From Ustilago trichophora (Eukaryota; Basidiomycota; Ustilaginomycetes; Ustilaginales; Ustilaginaceae): a stretch of 64,000 nt of DNA. The stretch is taken from the NCBI GenBank assembly GCA_900323505.1, contig OOIN01000002.1:496001-560000 (forward strand). Reading direction: 5' to 3'. Positions 21,688 through 32,388 of the stretch are shown one piece after another. How positions within the stretch are numbered: position 1 is the stretch's first letter; every line of letters starts with the position of its first letter. The notes beneath the pieces are model-generated. The model did not search any database and was not told the DNA's origin. It worked only from the letters and a program-made list of their open reading frames with translations. Position numbers and translations under genes: made by a program.

Positions 21688-23733
21688 CTAAGAAGGAATC
21701 GAGTAAGCCTGACCCCTCCTGCCGGCGCTCGCAATGGCAGGGGCGGCTTTCGCCTGTCCGTTACCATTTTGCGTAGCCTTCTGGCCCTTGAAAGGGTTCA
21801 CGACACCAGTCCTGCCTTTGGCACCGGACTTGAATCCTGGACCGTTGTAGAAAATCGTCTCGTCTGGTCGGTTGAGCGTTGGCCAAGCCACATAGTCCAA
21901 CCCTCTCGAGACCATAAAGTGGAGCGAGCCGATGGCGACCACGAGCCAGAGGGTGAAGAAGTAGACGTTCGAAGTGGTGGATGTCTGCTTGAGGGCGTCA
22001 GCGACATCAGATCCTCCAACGGAAGCCAAAGTCTGAGCTGCGGTGTGTCGAGGCAGTACAAGGCTGGCAAAGAGCATAGAGAGGGCGAAGAAAAAGACCC
22101 AGGGCATGGCACGGACCAACAACGCTCGCTGATCAGGGTGGGGCAAACCTTTCGATGGCTCCCATGCACCCGTGAACAGATCGTAGGCGTCTTGTCGTGC
22201 GCCGTCAAAGTAGTTGTTCTTGATGTAGCGCGTGACCGAGTTGACACCATCCTGCAAGGCTCCCTCCTTGGATCGCTTGCCGGTTCGTGTGAAATCAGTC
22301 TTGAGCGCACCAGTGCCACTGTACGCCTTCGAGATGACATCGGCATGGTCGGCCCAGACGTTGCGGTAGACATGCATGAACTCGGATTGTGTCTCGACCT
22401 TCTCACCCGACGAAAGGATGCCAATGGATCGCAGCTGCTCGTTGAGGATCCAGCGAGCGAGCGTGCCTTGCACAACGTTGGTGCGGTCGAGACAGTCCAT
22501 GCAGTTGGTACGCACAACAGAGCGCTGCTGGCTCGACATCTTGCCATCTTCAGCGGCAAAGTAGTCGTTGCTCTTGAGGCCCTTGGTCTGTAAACGGTCG
22601 ATGAGATCCATGACTCGCTCAAACTTCATGCCCTTGCACTCGTGGTGGAAGTCGTAGTAGGTGTAGTGCACCTGAGGATTGTGCAGCTTCTCGACGGCAC
22701 GCTCGTAGGCCTCTTTGACGGGCTTCTCGTATCCCTTTTGGTTGACGAGGTTGACGAGGTAGTTGTCGCCGTAGCGAGCCACCTGATCCTCAAAGTGTTT
22801 GCGTGTAGCTTCGGTGGTTTCGGGCTTCTCCATGATCTGGAGGTCAGGCTTGTAGCGCAAGTTGTTGATCTCAGCCCAAAAGACTGGAACGCTGCCTCGA
22901 GTTTGAACGTAGCTCTTGCGAATGCTGCCGTCGGCCTTGGTCATGGTCTTGCCACCCTTGGGGTTGGTAATGATAAACTGCTCGGTTTCGTTAAAGTTGG
23001 AGACATTGCCGTTGAGGTCGATACCTCGCGAGAAGTAGCGTGTACCGACACGGTGACGGGAGCGACGGGCGATCAAACCAAGCACAAAGGCATGGTTGTT
23101 GATCTTGACTTCCTTGACCTCAAGGAAACCAAAGACGCAAGGAAGCATGAATCGAGAGAGGTCCTGACCGGTCGACTCGGTGGTCTGGACAAACTTTTGC
23201 ATGAGGAAGCGGTTCCAGAAGAAGCGATCATCGGTCCGTTGCCAGAGAGGAGCCGACCTGTTGGAAATGCCGGCTTGGCGCTGCATGCTGCTGGTGAGAT
23301 CATACTCGTAGCTAAAGTAGAAAGGAGCACTGTAGAGGTGAGCCTTGAGCAAGCCAAGAAGCGTCTTTTCGACTGGATGCTTTAGCAATGAGGGGTTGGC
23401 CTCCTTGTCCAGAGGCAGAGTGCGGAATTCGGTGGCCATGAAGACATCTGCACCTGCGATTTCGGCAACCTTCTTTTTGCTAGTGATGACAACGAGGAAT
23501 TCGGAGCTGTGCAGCTTGATGATACCGACAATGCCCTGAACCGGCATGGTCTTGTCTCCACCAGGGGCGGATCCATCCTTGGCAAGACGGAGGCTACTGT
23601 CGTTGCGATCGATGACGAGCACTTCGGAGGCGGAAGAGTCAGATTTGGACGTAGGCTCAAAGACGTAAGCTTGAGGCGAGATGCGCATTCGGAAGCCATC
23701 CCACAGCTGGGGAAGGCCACTTGAAGACGACAT
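21688..23733 (-). CDS. SAC1: Phosphoinositide phosphatase Sac1
   Basis: 681 residues from ATG 23733 (MSSSSGLPQLWDGF). Upstream codons in the open frame include a repetitive Glu-Gln stretch from a hexanucleotide repeat and are taken as leader. Sac1 removes phosphate from PI4P (and PI3P) in ER and Golgi membranes. The N-terminal SacN part contains GIVGIIKLHSSEFLVVIT. The catalytic site is RTNCMDCLDRTN with Cys411 and Arg417 (CX5R). Motifs around it match yeast Sac1 (FWNRFLMQKF, YFSRGIDLNGNVSNFNETEQ, FDFHHECKGMKFERV-like). Two C-terminal membrane helices at about 543-561 and 590-608 anchor it in the ER. The last residues are Gly/Lys-rich rather than a clear KKXX signal. Length is close to the family norm. 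Confidence 0.97.
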   Translation of the reverse strand: MSSSSGLPQLWDGFRMRISPQAYVFEPTSKSDSSASEVLVIDRNDSSLRLAKDGSAPGGDKTMPVQGIVGIIKLHSSEFLVVITSKKKVAEIAGADVFMATEFRTLPLDKEANPSLLKHPVEKTLLGLLKAHLYSAPFYFSYEYDLTSSMQRQAGISNRSAPLWQRTDDRFFWNRFLMQKFVQTTESTGQDLSRFMLPCVFGFLEVKEVKINNHAFVLGLIARRSRHRVGTRYFSRGIDLNGNVSNFNETEQFIITNPKGGKTMTKADGSIRKSYVQTRGSVPVFWAEINNLRYKPDLQIMEKPETTEATRKHFEDQVARYGDNYLVNLVNQKGYEKPVKEAYERAVEKLHNPQVHYTYYDFHHECKGMKFERVMDLIDRLQTKGLKSNDYFAAEDGKMSSQQRSVVRTNCMDCLDRTNVVQGTLARWILNEQLRSIGILSSGEKVETQSEFMHVYRNVWADHADVISKAYSGTGALKTDFTRTGKRSKEGALQDGVNSVTRYIKNNYFDGARQDAYDLFTGAWEPSKGLPHPDQRALLVRAMPWVFFFALSMLFASLVLPRHTAAQTLASVGGSDVADALKQTSTTSNVYFFTLWLVVAIGSLHFMVSRGLDYVAWPTLNRPDETIFYNGPGFKSGAKGRTGVVNPFKGQKATQNGNGQAKAAPAIASAGRRGQAYSIPS

Positions 23734-24682
23734 GATGGTGGCTTGCTGGACTCGGTGCCAAGGATATGAGTCGATCGAAACTTGGTCCTGTTCCTGTTCC
23801 TGTTCCTGTTCCTGTTCCTGTTCCTGTTCTTGTTCCTTATCCTCGAAGGGTGATGTTAGTAAGAGTAAAGTCAAAGCAAGGGCAATTGATGCCTTGAAAG
23901 AAAGCAAGTGATGGTGTCCAAAAGGCAAGTAGGTCGCAGGGATGAACTGTGTCAGGAAAGGGCAAGTTCTTCTGAGTGTCTGGCTAAAGCTGGCAACACA
24001 AGGACAGCCACAGAAAAGGCGCAGCCGCTGTTCACAGGCTGCCACGAGCTGAGGTTGAAAGGGATTGAAATGACGCTCATCTGCCGCTCGTCCAAAAATT
24101 CGTCTAGAGTTGTGTGTGCGTGTGTGTGGAGAGAGAGAGCCCAAGCGCAGTCCGAGAAATGCTTTTTTGCTGCGTGAAAAAGGGGATCCGAGCGTCAACG
24201 TTGTTTGAATCGGCTGATTCGCCCGATGTAGAGACCCGATGATTTACATACCTAGATCCAAAGAGTAGGCTCTTATTCTGACCATGACGACCCTGTTTGG
24301 CAGTTGAGCCTGTGCTTCAGGATTCTGAGACAGAGCATAGGATTGCTTTGGGCATTCGAGTCGATGGACAAACAACTTCTTCGTGTCTCAAGGCAGATAA
24401 TAGCAGTGGAGTTCAAAGCTCGCATTTCCGAGACTCTCGTTCAAACTGTTGTGGCTCGATGTCAATGCAGAAAAAAAGGTGTTTTGGATATCGCAGTCTG
24501 GCTACATGTACAAGATAAAGACGGCAGAAAGAGGCTGGTGCCACTGAACCGTGACGAATCAGCCAACCATTTTTGGATTGGGATGGATTCAAGTGCAGGA
24601 CGATCATGTGGCATGCTAAAGTGGATGCGAGGGTGGTGCGTTCCAAAACAGCCACCAAAGAAGAGCGATGCAAGTCAACGGT
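23734..24682. other. SAC1 leader and eIF3f 3' spacer
   Basis: 949 bp between two minus-strand genes. The SAC1 5' leader contains a hexanucleotide repeat at 23786-23838. An A tract followed by GGTG is at about 24471. No coding signal beyond short overlapping open frames. Confidence 0.6.
23786..23838. repeat. Hexanucleotide repeat (TTCCTG)n in the SAC1 leader
   Basis: About eight copies of TTCCTG, the last ones degenerate, starting 53 bp upstream of the SAC1 ATG. On the SAC1 strand it is a purine-rich CAGGAA repeat, likely transcribed in the 5' UTR. Confidence 0.9.
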
Positions 24683-25588
24683 TCAAGTGAGGAGAGTGAG
24701 ACGCGAAGAAACCTCGGCCTGGGCACGAACAACGTTGGCGAGGTACGAGACCATGAGCACATCCTGGAGGTGAGCGTTGAACAAGGTCTCGAGCTTGTTG
24801 TCGTCCATGCCGGCGGGTACGACGCTGATGGTGTCGTTGAGGAAGCGGCCGACGGCCTTGTCGCCCTCCTTCTCTCCCGAGATGACGGCGCGCACGTAGG
24901 TAAGCACGCGGTCGAGCTGTGCCTGTACCTGCTTGAGGCTGACAGCAAGCGCATCGAGGTCGCTCAAGGGCGACGAGACGTTCTGAGATGCGAGCAGCGA
25001 AAGCGACGAGTGCTCTGGTGTCGAGTGGAGGAGGTTGGTGGGGAGAGGCAGGAAGACGCAGTTCTCGGCCTTGGGAGTAGCACCCAATGGCGAAGAAATG
25101 TACGACTTGATACCGAGACCCGAAGCTTTCGAGCCGTCGATCGAAGTGTCCATGGTCAAGTGAACAGCCTGGTGAGGCGCAGTCTCTCGCGAGTAAAAGT
25201 CCTGGATGAGTGCGCTGTAAGTGTTGAGTTCTGGCGAGGTTGCGTACCAACCAACGATGACCTCGTCCGGTCGAACCTTCTGGCAGAGCTCGTACATGTT
25301 CCTGTGATATTCCATGTCGACCTGGACCTGACCCTCCTCCTCATCCTCAAGGTGAGGAACCGCAAAGCAGTTCTTGATCTCGATCTCGGACTCGGTGCGG
25401 GTACCAAGCAAGGTACCGATGACACGGTGCTGGCCATCATTGCGTCGGAGATAGTGGTCGAGGATGGAGAAAAGTGCGACAGGGTGAACGTGGACACCAG
25501 TGACGGAGCGAGAGTGCATCACACCCGAGCCAGTGGAGGCTGGGAAATCGATGTGAAGGGCAGAAGAAGAAGATTCGGCGAGCGACAT
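24683..25588 (-). CDS. Translation initiation factor eIF3 subunit F (MPN protein)
   Basis: 301 residues from ATG 25588 (MSLAESSSSALHIDF). eIF3f is one of the two MPN subunits of eIF3 and contributes to 43S complex assembly in the cytosol. The MPN domain spans about 25-165: VTGVHVHPVALFSILDHYLR, RVIGTLLGTRTESEIEIKNC, VQVDMEYHRNMYELCQKVRP and VIVGWYATSPELNTYS. The JAMM metal ligands are absent (no HxH after GWY), so no peptidase activity is expected, as is normal for this subunit. The C-terminal helical part (LDALAVSLKQVQAQLDRVL, LQDVLMVSYLANVVRAQAE) fits the family. Budding yeast lacks this subunit. A 1075-bp divergent spacer separates it from SPT6. Confidence 0.95.
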   Translation of the reverse strand: MSLAESSSSALHIDFPASTGSGVMHSRSVTGVHVHPVALFSILDHYLRRNDGQHRVIGTLLGTRTESEIEIKNCFAVPHLEDEEEGQVQVDMEYHRNMYELCQKVRPDEVIVGWYATSPELNTYSALIQDFYSRETAPHQAVHLTMDTSIDGSKASGLGIKSYISSPLGATPKAENCVFLPLPTNLLHSTPEHSSLSLLASQNVSSPLSDLDALAVSLKQVQAQLDRVLTYVRAVISGEKEGDKAVGRFLNDTISVVPAGMDDNKLETLFNAHLQDVLMVSYLANVVRAQAEVSSRLTLLT

Positions 25589-26663
25589 GTTGGACGGATC
25601 AGTGCTCGGTATGGAGAATGCCGAGGGGTAGTTTGGGTGCGTGCGTGCGTGCGTGCGTGCGTGTGATGGAATCTGACAAAGCTTGTGTCGTCCAAAAGGT
25701 GTGCGAAAGTTGGTGCAGAGGTAGAATGCAGTGGTGTCTCTGTAGTCAGAGCGATTTCTAGGAAGGTATCTGACGCTGAGATGGTGACAAAGGTGATAAG
25801 GCAAAATGTTGATGGTGTCACAATGTCGTTGTCGTTACCCATAGCTCTTTGCGTGTGCTCTTCTTCTTGACACCACAAAAACGAAGAAAGCTGCACTTTG
25901 GCTTTGCTTTCTTCTCGCCCGCCAGTTTGGCACCAGCAGAGGCACAGCAAAAAATTCACATTTCTTCTCGATACAAATTGGATTCGTATTCAAAGGCTTC
26001 AAGGGAACGCGTCGCTCGAATACAAACGATTCCAGCTGATTCGTATTGGAGAGCAGCAGTGTCTGTATTCAGTTTCTTCGACTCTCCTTACTTCTTTAAC
26101 CAAGATTTTGTATTCTTTTGCGAGCAAGAGCTTGAAATGGGCAGCTCAGCCAGGCTCGTTTGTGGCTCCGCGCAAAGACAAGTCACAAGGCTTCTCTTCG
26201 CGTCAAATCTATTTTCCTTTAAGATGTTAGAAGCGTGCACTGTTGGGATTGGATTGGTCTGATCGAGAACTGTTGGTCCGAGTCGAGCGCACTCCAACTC
26301 ACCTCTCTGTGTGGACATCGTACAACTTGTTGCCTTGCTCTCCGACGCCTTCCTTGATCTTTTACAACCATCATCCCTCAGGCCGACGCTTCCTGCTTGG
26401 CCATTTCCACCGATTCACCATACTTCCCCTCCACCTCGACTTGTCACGGCCATAGGCGAGTGGTCGGTGCTCTTTCTGACCGGTCGCATCCTTCCAAACA
26501 ACATTGGACATCTTCCTGGTCTCGAGCGGAGACGCAGCCTGTCCGCCAGCATTCTCCAGCAAGGTTCCGCATCACCGCTTCGTCAGTCGCTACTCCAGCT
26601 TGCGATCCCACATACTTCCTTGACCCACATCAACTCGGCGTCTCGTCGTACCAGCCATCCACC
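25589..26663. promoter_or_regulatory. Divergent promoter region of eIF3f and SPT6
   Basis: 1075 bp between divergent start codons. It contains a (GTGC)n run at about 25637-25664 close to eIF3f. The last 300 bp before SPT6 are pyrimidine-rich on the plus strand, as expected for a leader. The SPT6 reading frame is open upstream to about 26397 but has no ATG there. Confidence 0.5.
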
Positions 26664-29600
26664 ATGGCTGACGAGGAGAAGGTCCCAGCCCCATACTTCC
26701 AAGATGATGAGGAAGGTGAACAATCCGATGAGGGCGAGGGTGTCGACCTCATGAGATCAGATGGCAACCTAGTCGGCTCCGGAGGTGAGGACAGCAGTGA
26801 CGAAGACGAAGATGACGACCCAGAAGAAGCACGCCGCATTGCAGAAGGTTTCATCGCAGAGGACGACGAGGAAGAGGAGGAAGACGAAGAAGCACGCAGA
26901 GAGCGTAGAAGGCGTAGGAAAAAGAAGAGAAAGCAGAATGAGGAAGACTTTGAAGTCGACGAGGATGATCTCGAGCTGCTCGCAGAAAACACCGGTCAGT
27001 CTCGCCGTAAGGAAGCCGGCCGTCTCAAGCGATTCCGACGAGGTTCTGCATCTCCTCCTGCAGACGACGAAGCTGCTGCCAGGCAAAAGACGCTCGACCA
27101 GATCTTTGAAGACGACGACGATGATGACCAAGATGACATTCGCACAGGTCGTCGTGGCGTCAATTACGATGATGATGACGAGGAGGACCTGCCATCCGTC
27201 GGCCAAGCACTCCGAGCCGGTGTTGCCCGCAAGCAGCGCGAGGCTGTCGGAGGTTACGAGGATGATGGTCTCGACGACTTCATCGAGGAGGACGAGGACG
27301 ACGAAGAGATGCAGGGTCTCGACGAGGAAGAGCGCGAGGCTAGACGCCAAGAGAGGCGCGAAGAGAAGCGTAGGGCACGCATGTCTGGATCCGCGGCCGA
27401 CCCAGCAAAGGCTGGCATTGACCGCGAAGCTTGGGACGAGATCCACGAGATCTTTGGCAACGGTGAGGACTACTTCTGGGCGCTCGAGGACGAGGACGAG
27501 GACGCTTTCGAGGAAGAAAAGAAGAACAAAATGGAGTACAAGGACATCTTCGAGCCCGCGCAGATCGCAGAGCGCATGTTGACCGAGGAAGACGAGCGTA
27601 TCAAGCGCGTCGACATTCCAGAACGTCTTCAGCTCGCATGTCCGGGTGACGAGGGTCTCAAACTCCTCGAGCGAAAACTTTCCGACGCAGAACTCTTCGA
27701 AGCTGCCAAGTGGGCCTCCACTCGCATTTCCACCAGAACTTCTGCCGAGTTCCTCGACGAAGCTGGCCTCTTCCACCGCTACCGCCCCGAGTTCCTCAAC
27801 GCTGTCCAGCTCATGCTCTCCTACATGCTCAACGATCTCCTCGAGGTGCCTTTCCTCTTTCAGCACCGATTCGACGAGCTCGAGCTTGTCAAGTTCGATG
27901 AAGTAGAGCAACGCTACCGAAACATTGACCTTCTCACCCGTCGAGAGCTCTACACTCTCAGCGGTCTCGGACTCAAGTTCAAGAACTTGCTCATGCGCAA
28001 AGATCAGCTGCGTGCCACCTTCAACAAGATTCACGTCGATGTCAAGCCCGAACCCGTCGAGGACAACGTGACCGGCGATGCTCAGCCAAAGGACGATGCT
28101 CATGCCGCCCGAGTCGAGGCCTCCCGTCAGCAAAGGGCGATCTTTGAGGACATGGTTGCATCCGCTGCCAGTCTCGAGGAGATTTCCGACATCACAGAGT
28201 ACCTCACCCTTCGCTATGGTCAGAAGATGCGTGACGCCCAAGCTCTCAATAGCAATGGCTCGGACGAAGCTGCCGAGGACATGGAGGGTCTCACCATCAA
28301 TGGAGAGCCTGTCGTGGGCGCTACGCCTGGCTTCAAGAAGCCTAGTCTGGTGGGCCAGTACGAGCGCACCAAGAACACTATCCTCTCGGAGCTCGCCAAG
28401 AAGTTTGGTATCTCGTCCGAAGAGCTTGCCATCAATGTCACGAGCAGTTCGCGTCAGTATTCTCCCCAGGATCCAGCCGAGTCGCCCTTCAAGTTCGCTG
28501 AACAGTTCACAGGAGCTGCATGGGGAGCGCACTCACCAGAGATTGCGCTTGCCAAGGTCAAGACCATGCTTAGCCAGGAGATCGGCAAGGATCCCATCCT
28601 CAAGCGAGAGATGCGTCAGCTCTTCAAGGACGCTGCCGAGATCAACATCGAGCCCACCGAGCGTGGTATGACTGCCATTGACGACCAGCACCCATACGCC
28701 AACTTCAAATTCCTTCTCAATAAGCCCGCCCGCCTTGTGCCCCAGCAACCCGCCCAGTACTTGCAGATGCTCCAGGCCGAGGAAGAGCTGATGATCAAGC
28801 TCGATATCAACCTCAAGGACGTGGTTTTGACGCGTTTCGAGCAGCGTCTCTACTCCCAGTACGCGAGCCAGGGTGTCGGCGACGTCAGCGAGGCATGGAA
28901 CGCACAGAGGCGTGAGGTGATCAAGGACGCGCTCAAAACGCACCTGGTTCCCAACGGACGCATCTGGCTCAAGGAGTGGCTCCGTGAAGAGTCGCGCGAG
29001 GTGCTCTTGCGACACGTCGACGTTCTTATGACCAAGCGTGTCCAAGATGGTCCTTTCATGTCGAGGAGCATGATCGCAAGGAACCGCGACCCCAAGATCG
29101 AAGAGGAGGACCGCATTCCACGTGTTCTTGCCGTTTCTCATGGTGGTGGTGACCCCAAGAAGGACGTGGTGCAGGCCGTGTATGTCGACGAGCGAAATCG
29201 CTTCCGCGAACACGCCACTTTCGATGACCTGCGTCCGCTCACCCCACGCCAGATGCAGGAGCGCGAACTCGAGATGGAGCGCAGCCGAGGCAAGGCCGAG
29301 TTCCCAGACTACCGCGCCGACTTTGTCAAGTTGCTCAAGCAACGAAGGCCTGACGTCGTCGTCGTCAGCGGATGGAGCGTTCGCACTGCCGAGCTCAAGA
29401 GGAATGTCAGGGAGCTCGTCGACATGGCTCACCAGGAGATCTGCGACGAGGACCGTCTGGATAGCGACCTCGAACGCGATCAGGCTCTTATCGACGTAGT
29501 CACTTGCCACGACGACGTTGCCCGCATCTATCAGCACAGCAGCCGTGCTGCTGAAGAGTTCCCCGAGCTCAGCGAGTTGGGACGCTATTGTCTGGCGTTG

Positions 29601-31844
29601 GCACGATACGCACAGTCACCCGTCAACGAGTTTGCTGCGCTTGGCAACGACTTGACAGCCGTCATTCTCGATCCCAACCAGCGATTGCTCCCGCAAGACC
29701 GTCTGCGACTTCACTTTGAGCGCTGCATCGGTGCCATTGTCAACGACATTGGTGTCGAGATCAACCAGGCCATGACCAGCACCTACTTGCAGACCATGCT
29801 GCCATTCGTTGCTGGTCTTGGTCCTAGGAAGGCGCATGCCCTCGTCAACGCCATCAGCACCAAGCTCGAAGGTACGCTCATCAACCGAACCCTGCTCCTC
29901 TCGCGAAACATCTTGACCTTCCAGGTCTTCCAGAATTGCGCATCCTTCCTCCGCATCGAACAAGATATGCTGCTCGAGGCCGATGAGGATGATGTGCCGG
30001 ACGTGCTTGACAGCACTCGTATCCACCCAGAGGACTACGACTTTCCCCGCAAGATGGCTGCCGATGCGCTTAACAAGCACGAGGAGGATCTCGAGGGCGA
30101 GCACCCAAGTCTGCCATGCAAGGAGCTCATGGAGGACGCGGATCCTGAAGACAAGCTCAACACTCTGGACTTGGACAACTACGCAACGATGCTGGAAGAG
30201 CGCAAGGGTGAACGCAAGCGTGCAACGCTGCACTCGTGCCGAACCGAGCTGATCAAGCCGTACGACGACCTGCGCGAGAAGCAGCGCGAGCCTTCACCTG
30301 ACGAGATTCTCACCATGTTTACTGGTGAGACACCCAAGACCTTGGCGAAAGGCTTTGTTGTCTCGGTCGAGGTCATGCGCGTCCAGGAGGGCAACCGCAT
30401 GCAGGAGGGCCACGTCAAGTGCCGACTCGACTCTGGTATCGAGGGCACAATCGAGGCCGAGCACACAGTCGACAACTATGCGCCCGGATCGGTTCGTCTT
30501 CGTGAACTGGTTCGACCTCAACAGACGCTGGATGCGCTGGTCACACAAATCGATCCCGAGAGGTGCACCGTTCAGCTCAGCATCCGGCCTTGGGATCTGC
30601 AGCACCGCGACCCGCATCAGGGCAAGACGCCACGCGACCCCAAGTTCTACGACCACCAGAAGGCTGAAAAGTGGAACGAGCAAGCCGCCAACAAGGCCAA
30701 AGCTCGTATTCAGGCCCGTCGACAGAACCGTGTCATCGACCATCCAAATTACCACAATTTCAATTACAAGCAAGCCGTAATCTTCCTGCGCAACCAGCCT
30801 CGTGGCTCTGTCGTGGTTCGACCCAGCAGCAAGGGTGACGACCATCTTGCGGTGACGTGGAAGGTCGACGACGATGTCTACCAAAACATCGACGTGATGG
30901 AGCTCGACAAGGAGAGCGAATACTCGCTTGGCCGCGTTCTACGTATCGAAGGTATGGGATCGTACTCGGATCTCGACGAATTGATTGTCAACCACGTCAA
31001 GCCGATGGTTCACATGGTGGAGATGATGATGAATCACGAAAAGTACAAGGGAGCTGACGAGGAGGATCTACATCGCTTCTTGACCAACTGGTCGCTTGCC
31101 AACCCTTCGCGATCCGTCTATGCGTTTGGTCTCAACAAGGACCGACCTGGCTACTTCAACCTTTCGTTCAAGGCGAATCGCGATGCTGCTATCCAGACTT
31201 GGCCCGTCAAAGTGCTTCCCAACGCCTTCAAGCTCGGCCCTGCCGATCAGCTCGCCGACGTCGCTGCGCTGTGCAACGCCTTCAAGACGCAATACACTAC
31301 CCAGGCCAGTATGGCTCGCGGTGCCAAGACTCCTTACGGCGGTGGACGAACACCAGCACCAGGTATGGGTGGTTCGACACCGATGGGTGGCCGCACGCCC
31401 TATGGTGGAGTGAGGAACGGCATGGCTGGCGGTGCTACGCCCGGTGCTGCCATGGGTGTGGCGGGAGGGTATGGAACTCCGATGATGAACATGGCTTCCG
31501 CCACGCCTAACCCTTATGGTGGTGGATATGGACGCAACGGTCCAGCTCCTGCTGCTGGTGGATATGGCGCACCTCCTCCTCCAGGTCGACCACCTTCGAT
31601 GCCAGGTGCACCGCCCATGATGCCCCCCGGAATGATGGGCGGCGCCTCCGCTCCACCACCCAACTACCCTCCGCCGTATGGTGCTGCCCCCGGCGGCGCT
31701 GGCGAACCGGGCCCCCCTCCCTCACGCCCGCAAGCCCCCCACGGAATGCACCCGGACCGCTTCGCACAGACCAACTACGGCGGCAACAACTCCTCCCAAC
31801 AACCATATGGTGGTGGTCAAGGTGGTTACCGTGGAGGATACTGA
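26664..31844 (+). CDS. SPT6: Transcription elongation factor and histone chaperone Spt6
   Basis: 1726 residues, single exon, from ATG 26664 (CACCATGGC context). Spt6 travels with RNA polymerase II, reassembles nucleosomes and promotes elongation. Order: very acidic N-terminus (about 1-330) with basic patches; helix-turn-helix core; YqgF-like domain near 880-1010 (FVKLLKQRRPDVVVVSGWSV); helix-hairpin-helix near 1050 (FVAGLGPRKAHALVNAIS); S1 domain from about 1222 (TLAKGFVVSVEVMRVQEGN); tandem SH2 from about 1360 (HPNYHNFNYKQAVIFLRNQP, RGSVVVRPSS). The last 170 residues are Gly/Pro/Ala-rich with several TPYGG and GGRTP motifs. Somewhat longer than yeast Spt6 (about 1450) because of the two ends. 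The gene is complete and shows no break. Confidence 0.98.
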   Translation: MADEEKVPAPYFQDDEEGEQSDEGEGVDLMRSDGNLVGSGGEDSSDEDEDDDPEEARRIAEGFIAEDDEEEEEDEEARRERRRRRKKKRKQNEEDFEVDEDDLELLAENTGQSRRKEAGRLKRFRRGSASPPADDEAAARQKTLDQIFEDDDDDDQDDIRTGRRGVNYDDDDEEDLPSVGQALRAGVARKQREAVGGYEDDGLDDFIEEDEDDEEMQGLDEEEREARRQERREEKRRARMSGSAADPAKAGIDREAWDEIHEIFGNGEDYFWALEDEDEDAFEEEKKNKMEYKDIFEPAQIAERMLTEEDERIKRVDIPERLQLACPGDEGLKLLERKLSDAELFEAAKWASTRISTRTSAEFLDEAGLFHRYRPEFLNAVQLMLSYMLNDLLEVPFLFQHRFDELELVKFDEVEQRYRNIDLLTRRELYTLSGLGLKFKNLLMRKDQLRATFNKIHVDVKPEPVEDNVTGDAQPKDDAHAARVEASRQQRAIFEDMVASAASLEEISDITEYLTLRYGQKMRDAQALNSNGSDEAAEDMEGLTINGEPVVGATPGFKKPSLVGQYERTKNTILSELAKKFGISSEELAINVTSSSRQYSPQDPAESPFKFAEQFTGAAWGAHSPEIALAKVKTMLSQEIGKDPILKREMRQLFKDAAEINIEPTERGMTAIDDQHPYANFKFLLNKPARLVPQQPAQYLQMLQAEEELMIKLDINLKDVVLTRFEQRLYSQYASQGVGDVSEAWNAQRREVIKDALKTHLVPNGRIWLKEWLREESREVLLRHVDVLMTKRVQDGPFMSRSMIARNRDPKIEEEDRIPRVLAVSHGGGDPKKDVVQAVYVDERNRFREHATFDDLRPLTPRQMQERELEMERSRGKAEFPDYRADFVKLLKQRRPDVVVVSGWSVRTAELKRNVRELVDMAHQEICDEDRLDSDLERDQALIDVVTCHDDVARIYQHSSRAAEEFPELSELGRYCLALARYAQSPVNEFAALGNDLTAVILDPNQRLLPQDRLRLHFERCIGAIVNDIGVEINQAMTSTYLQTMLPFVAGLGPRKAHALVNAISTKLEGTLINRTLLLSRNILTFQVFQNCASFLRIEQDMLLEADEDDVPDVLDSTRIHPEDYDFPRKMAADALNKHEEDLEGEHPSLPCKELMEDADPEDKLNTLDLDNYATMLEERKGERKRATLHSCRTELIKPYDDLREKQREPSPDEILTMFTGETPKTLAKGFVVSVEVMRVQEGNRMQEGHVKCRLDSGIEGTIEAEHTVDNYAPGSVRLRELVRPQQTLDALVTQIDPERCTVQLSIRPWDLQHRDPHQGKTPRDPKFYDHQKAEKWNEQAANKAKARIQARRQNRVIDHPNYHNFNYKQAVIFLRNQPRGSVVVRPSSKGDDHLAVTWKVDDDVYQNIDVMELDKESEYSLGRVLRIEGMGSYSDLDELIVNHVKPMVHMVEMMMNHEKYKGADEEDLHRFLTNWSLANPSRSVYAFGLNKDRPGYFNLSFKANRDAAIQTWPVKVLPNAFKLGPADQLADVAALCNAFKTQYTTQASMARGAKTPYGGGRTPAPGMGGSTPMGGRTPYGGVRNGMAGGATPGAAMGVAGGYGTPMMNMASATPNPYGGGYGRNGPAPAAGGYGAPPPPGRPPSMPGAPPMMPPGMMGGASAPPPNYPPPYGAAPGGAGEPGPPPSRPQAPHGMHPDRFAQTNYGGNNSSQQPYGGGQGGYRGGY

Positions 31845-32388
31845 CCAGATCTTCCTAACCTTTAAAAACAAAAGAACCAAAACCGTTACAAGAGGAAGTG
31901 CTGCAGATAATTTTGTGCTTTTCGTTTGCTCATGGCTGTATTGATATTCACTTGAACGCAAAATTGACGACGCATTGATCCGCTCTTACTTTGCACGATG
32001 TTTGAGTTATGTGAGCAGAATTAGTTAGATGTGGTGGTGTGAAAAGGATGAAATAGGTCGGCGGTGGATGTTCCTCCACTTCCCGATTTCAAGGGTTCAC
32101 GTGCGGCCGCCCGACTTTTGATGGCCGGCAAGGTATCGCGCGCTCGAGCCTTGTCGTAATGCTTTAACTTTTCACCATCATCTTCACGATCTTGTGCTCC
32201 TTTGTCAACCTCTCCGCTTTGTCTCGAGACGCGCGTATTGTCCCATACGATCGTGCTTTGGTTGATGCTCTGTTCTGTGGTCGATCCAGAATCACGATCT
32301 ACAGCATTCACTTTTGGTACATCTCAAGACAAGAGGTTGTTTACGTTGTCTTCGAATTTGCTTGCCGTCAACATCATCGCTCGCAAAT
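31845..32388. other. SPT6-MIM2 spacer
   Basis: 544 bp holding the SPT6 3' region and the promoter of the next gene. No additional feature recognised. Confidence 0.5.

Noticed and set aside
26769..28532. 587-codon minus-strand open frame inside SPT6
   Set aside because: Antisense to conserved Spt6 sequence; Leu/Val/Glu-rich translation without family features. Shadow of codon bias.
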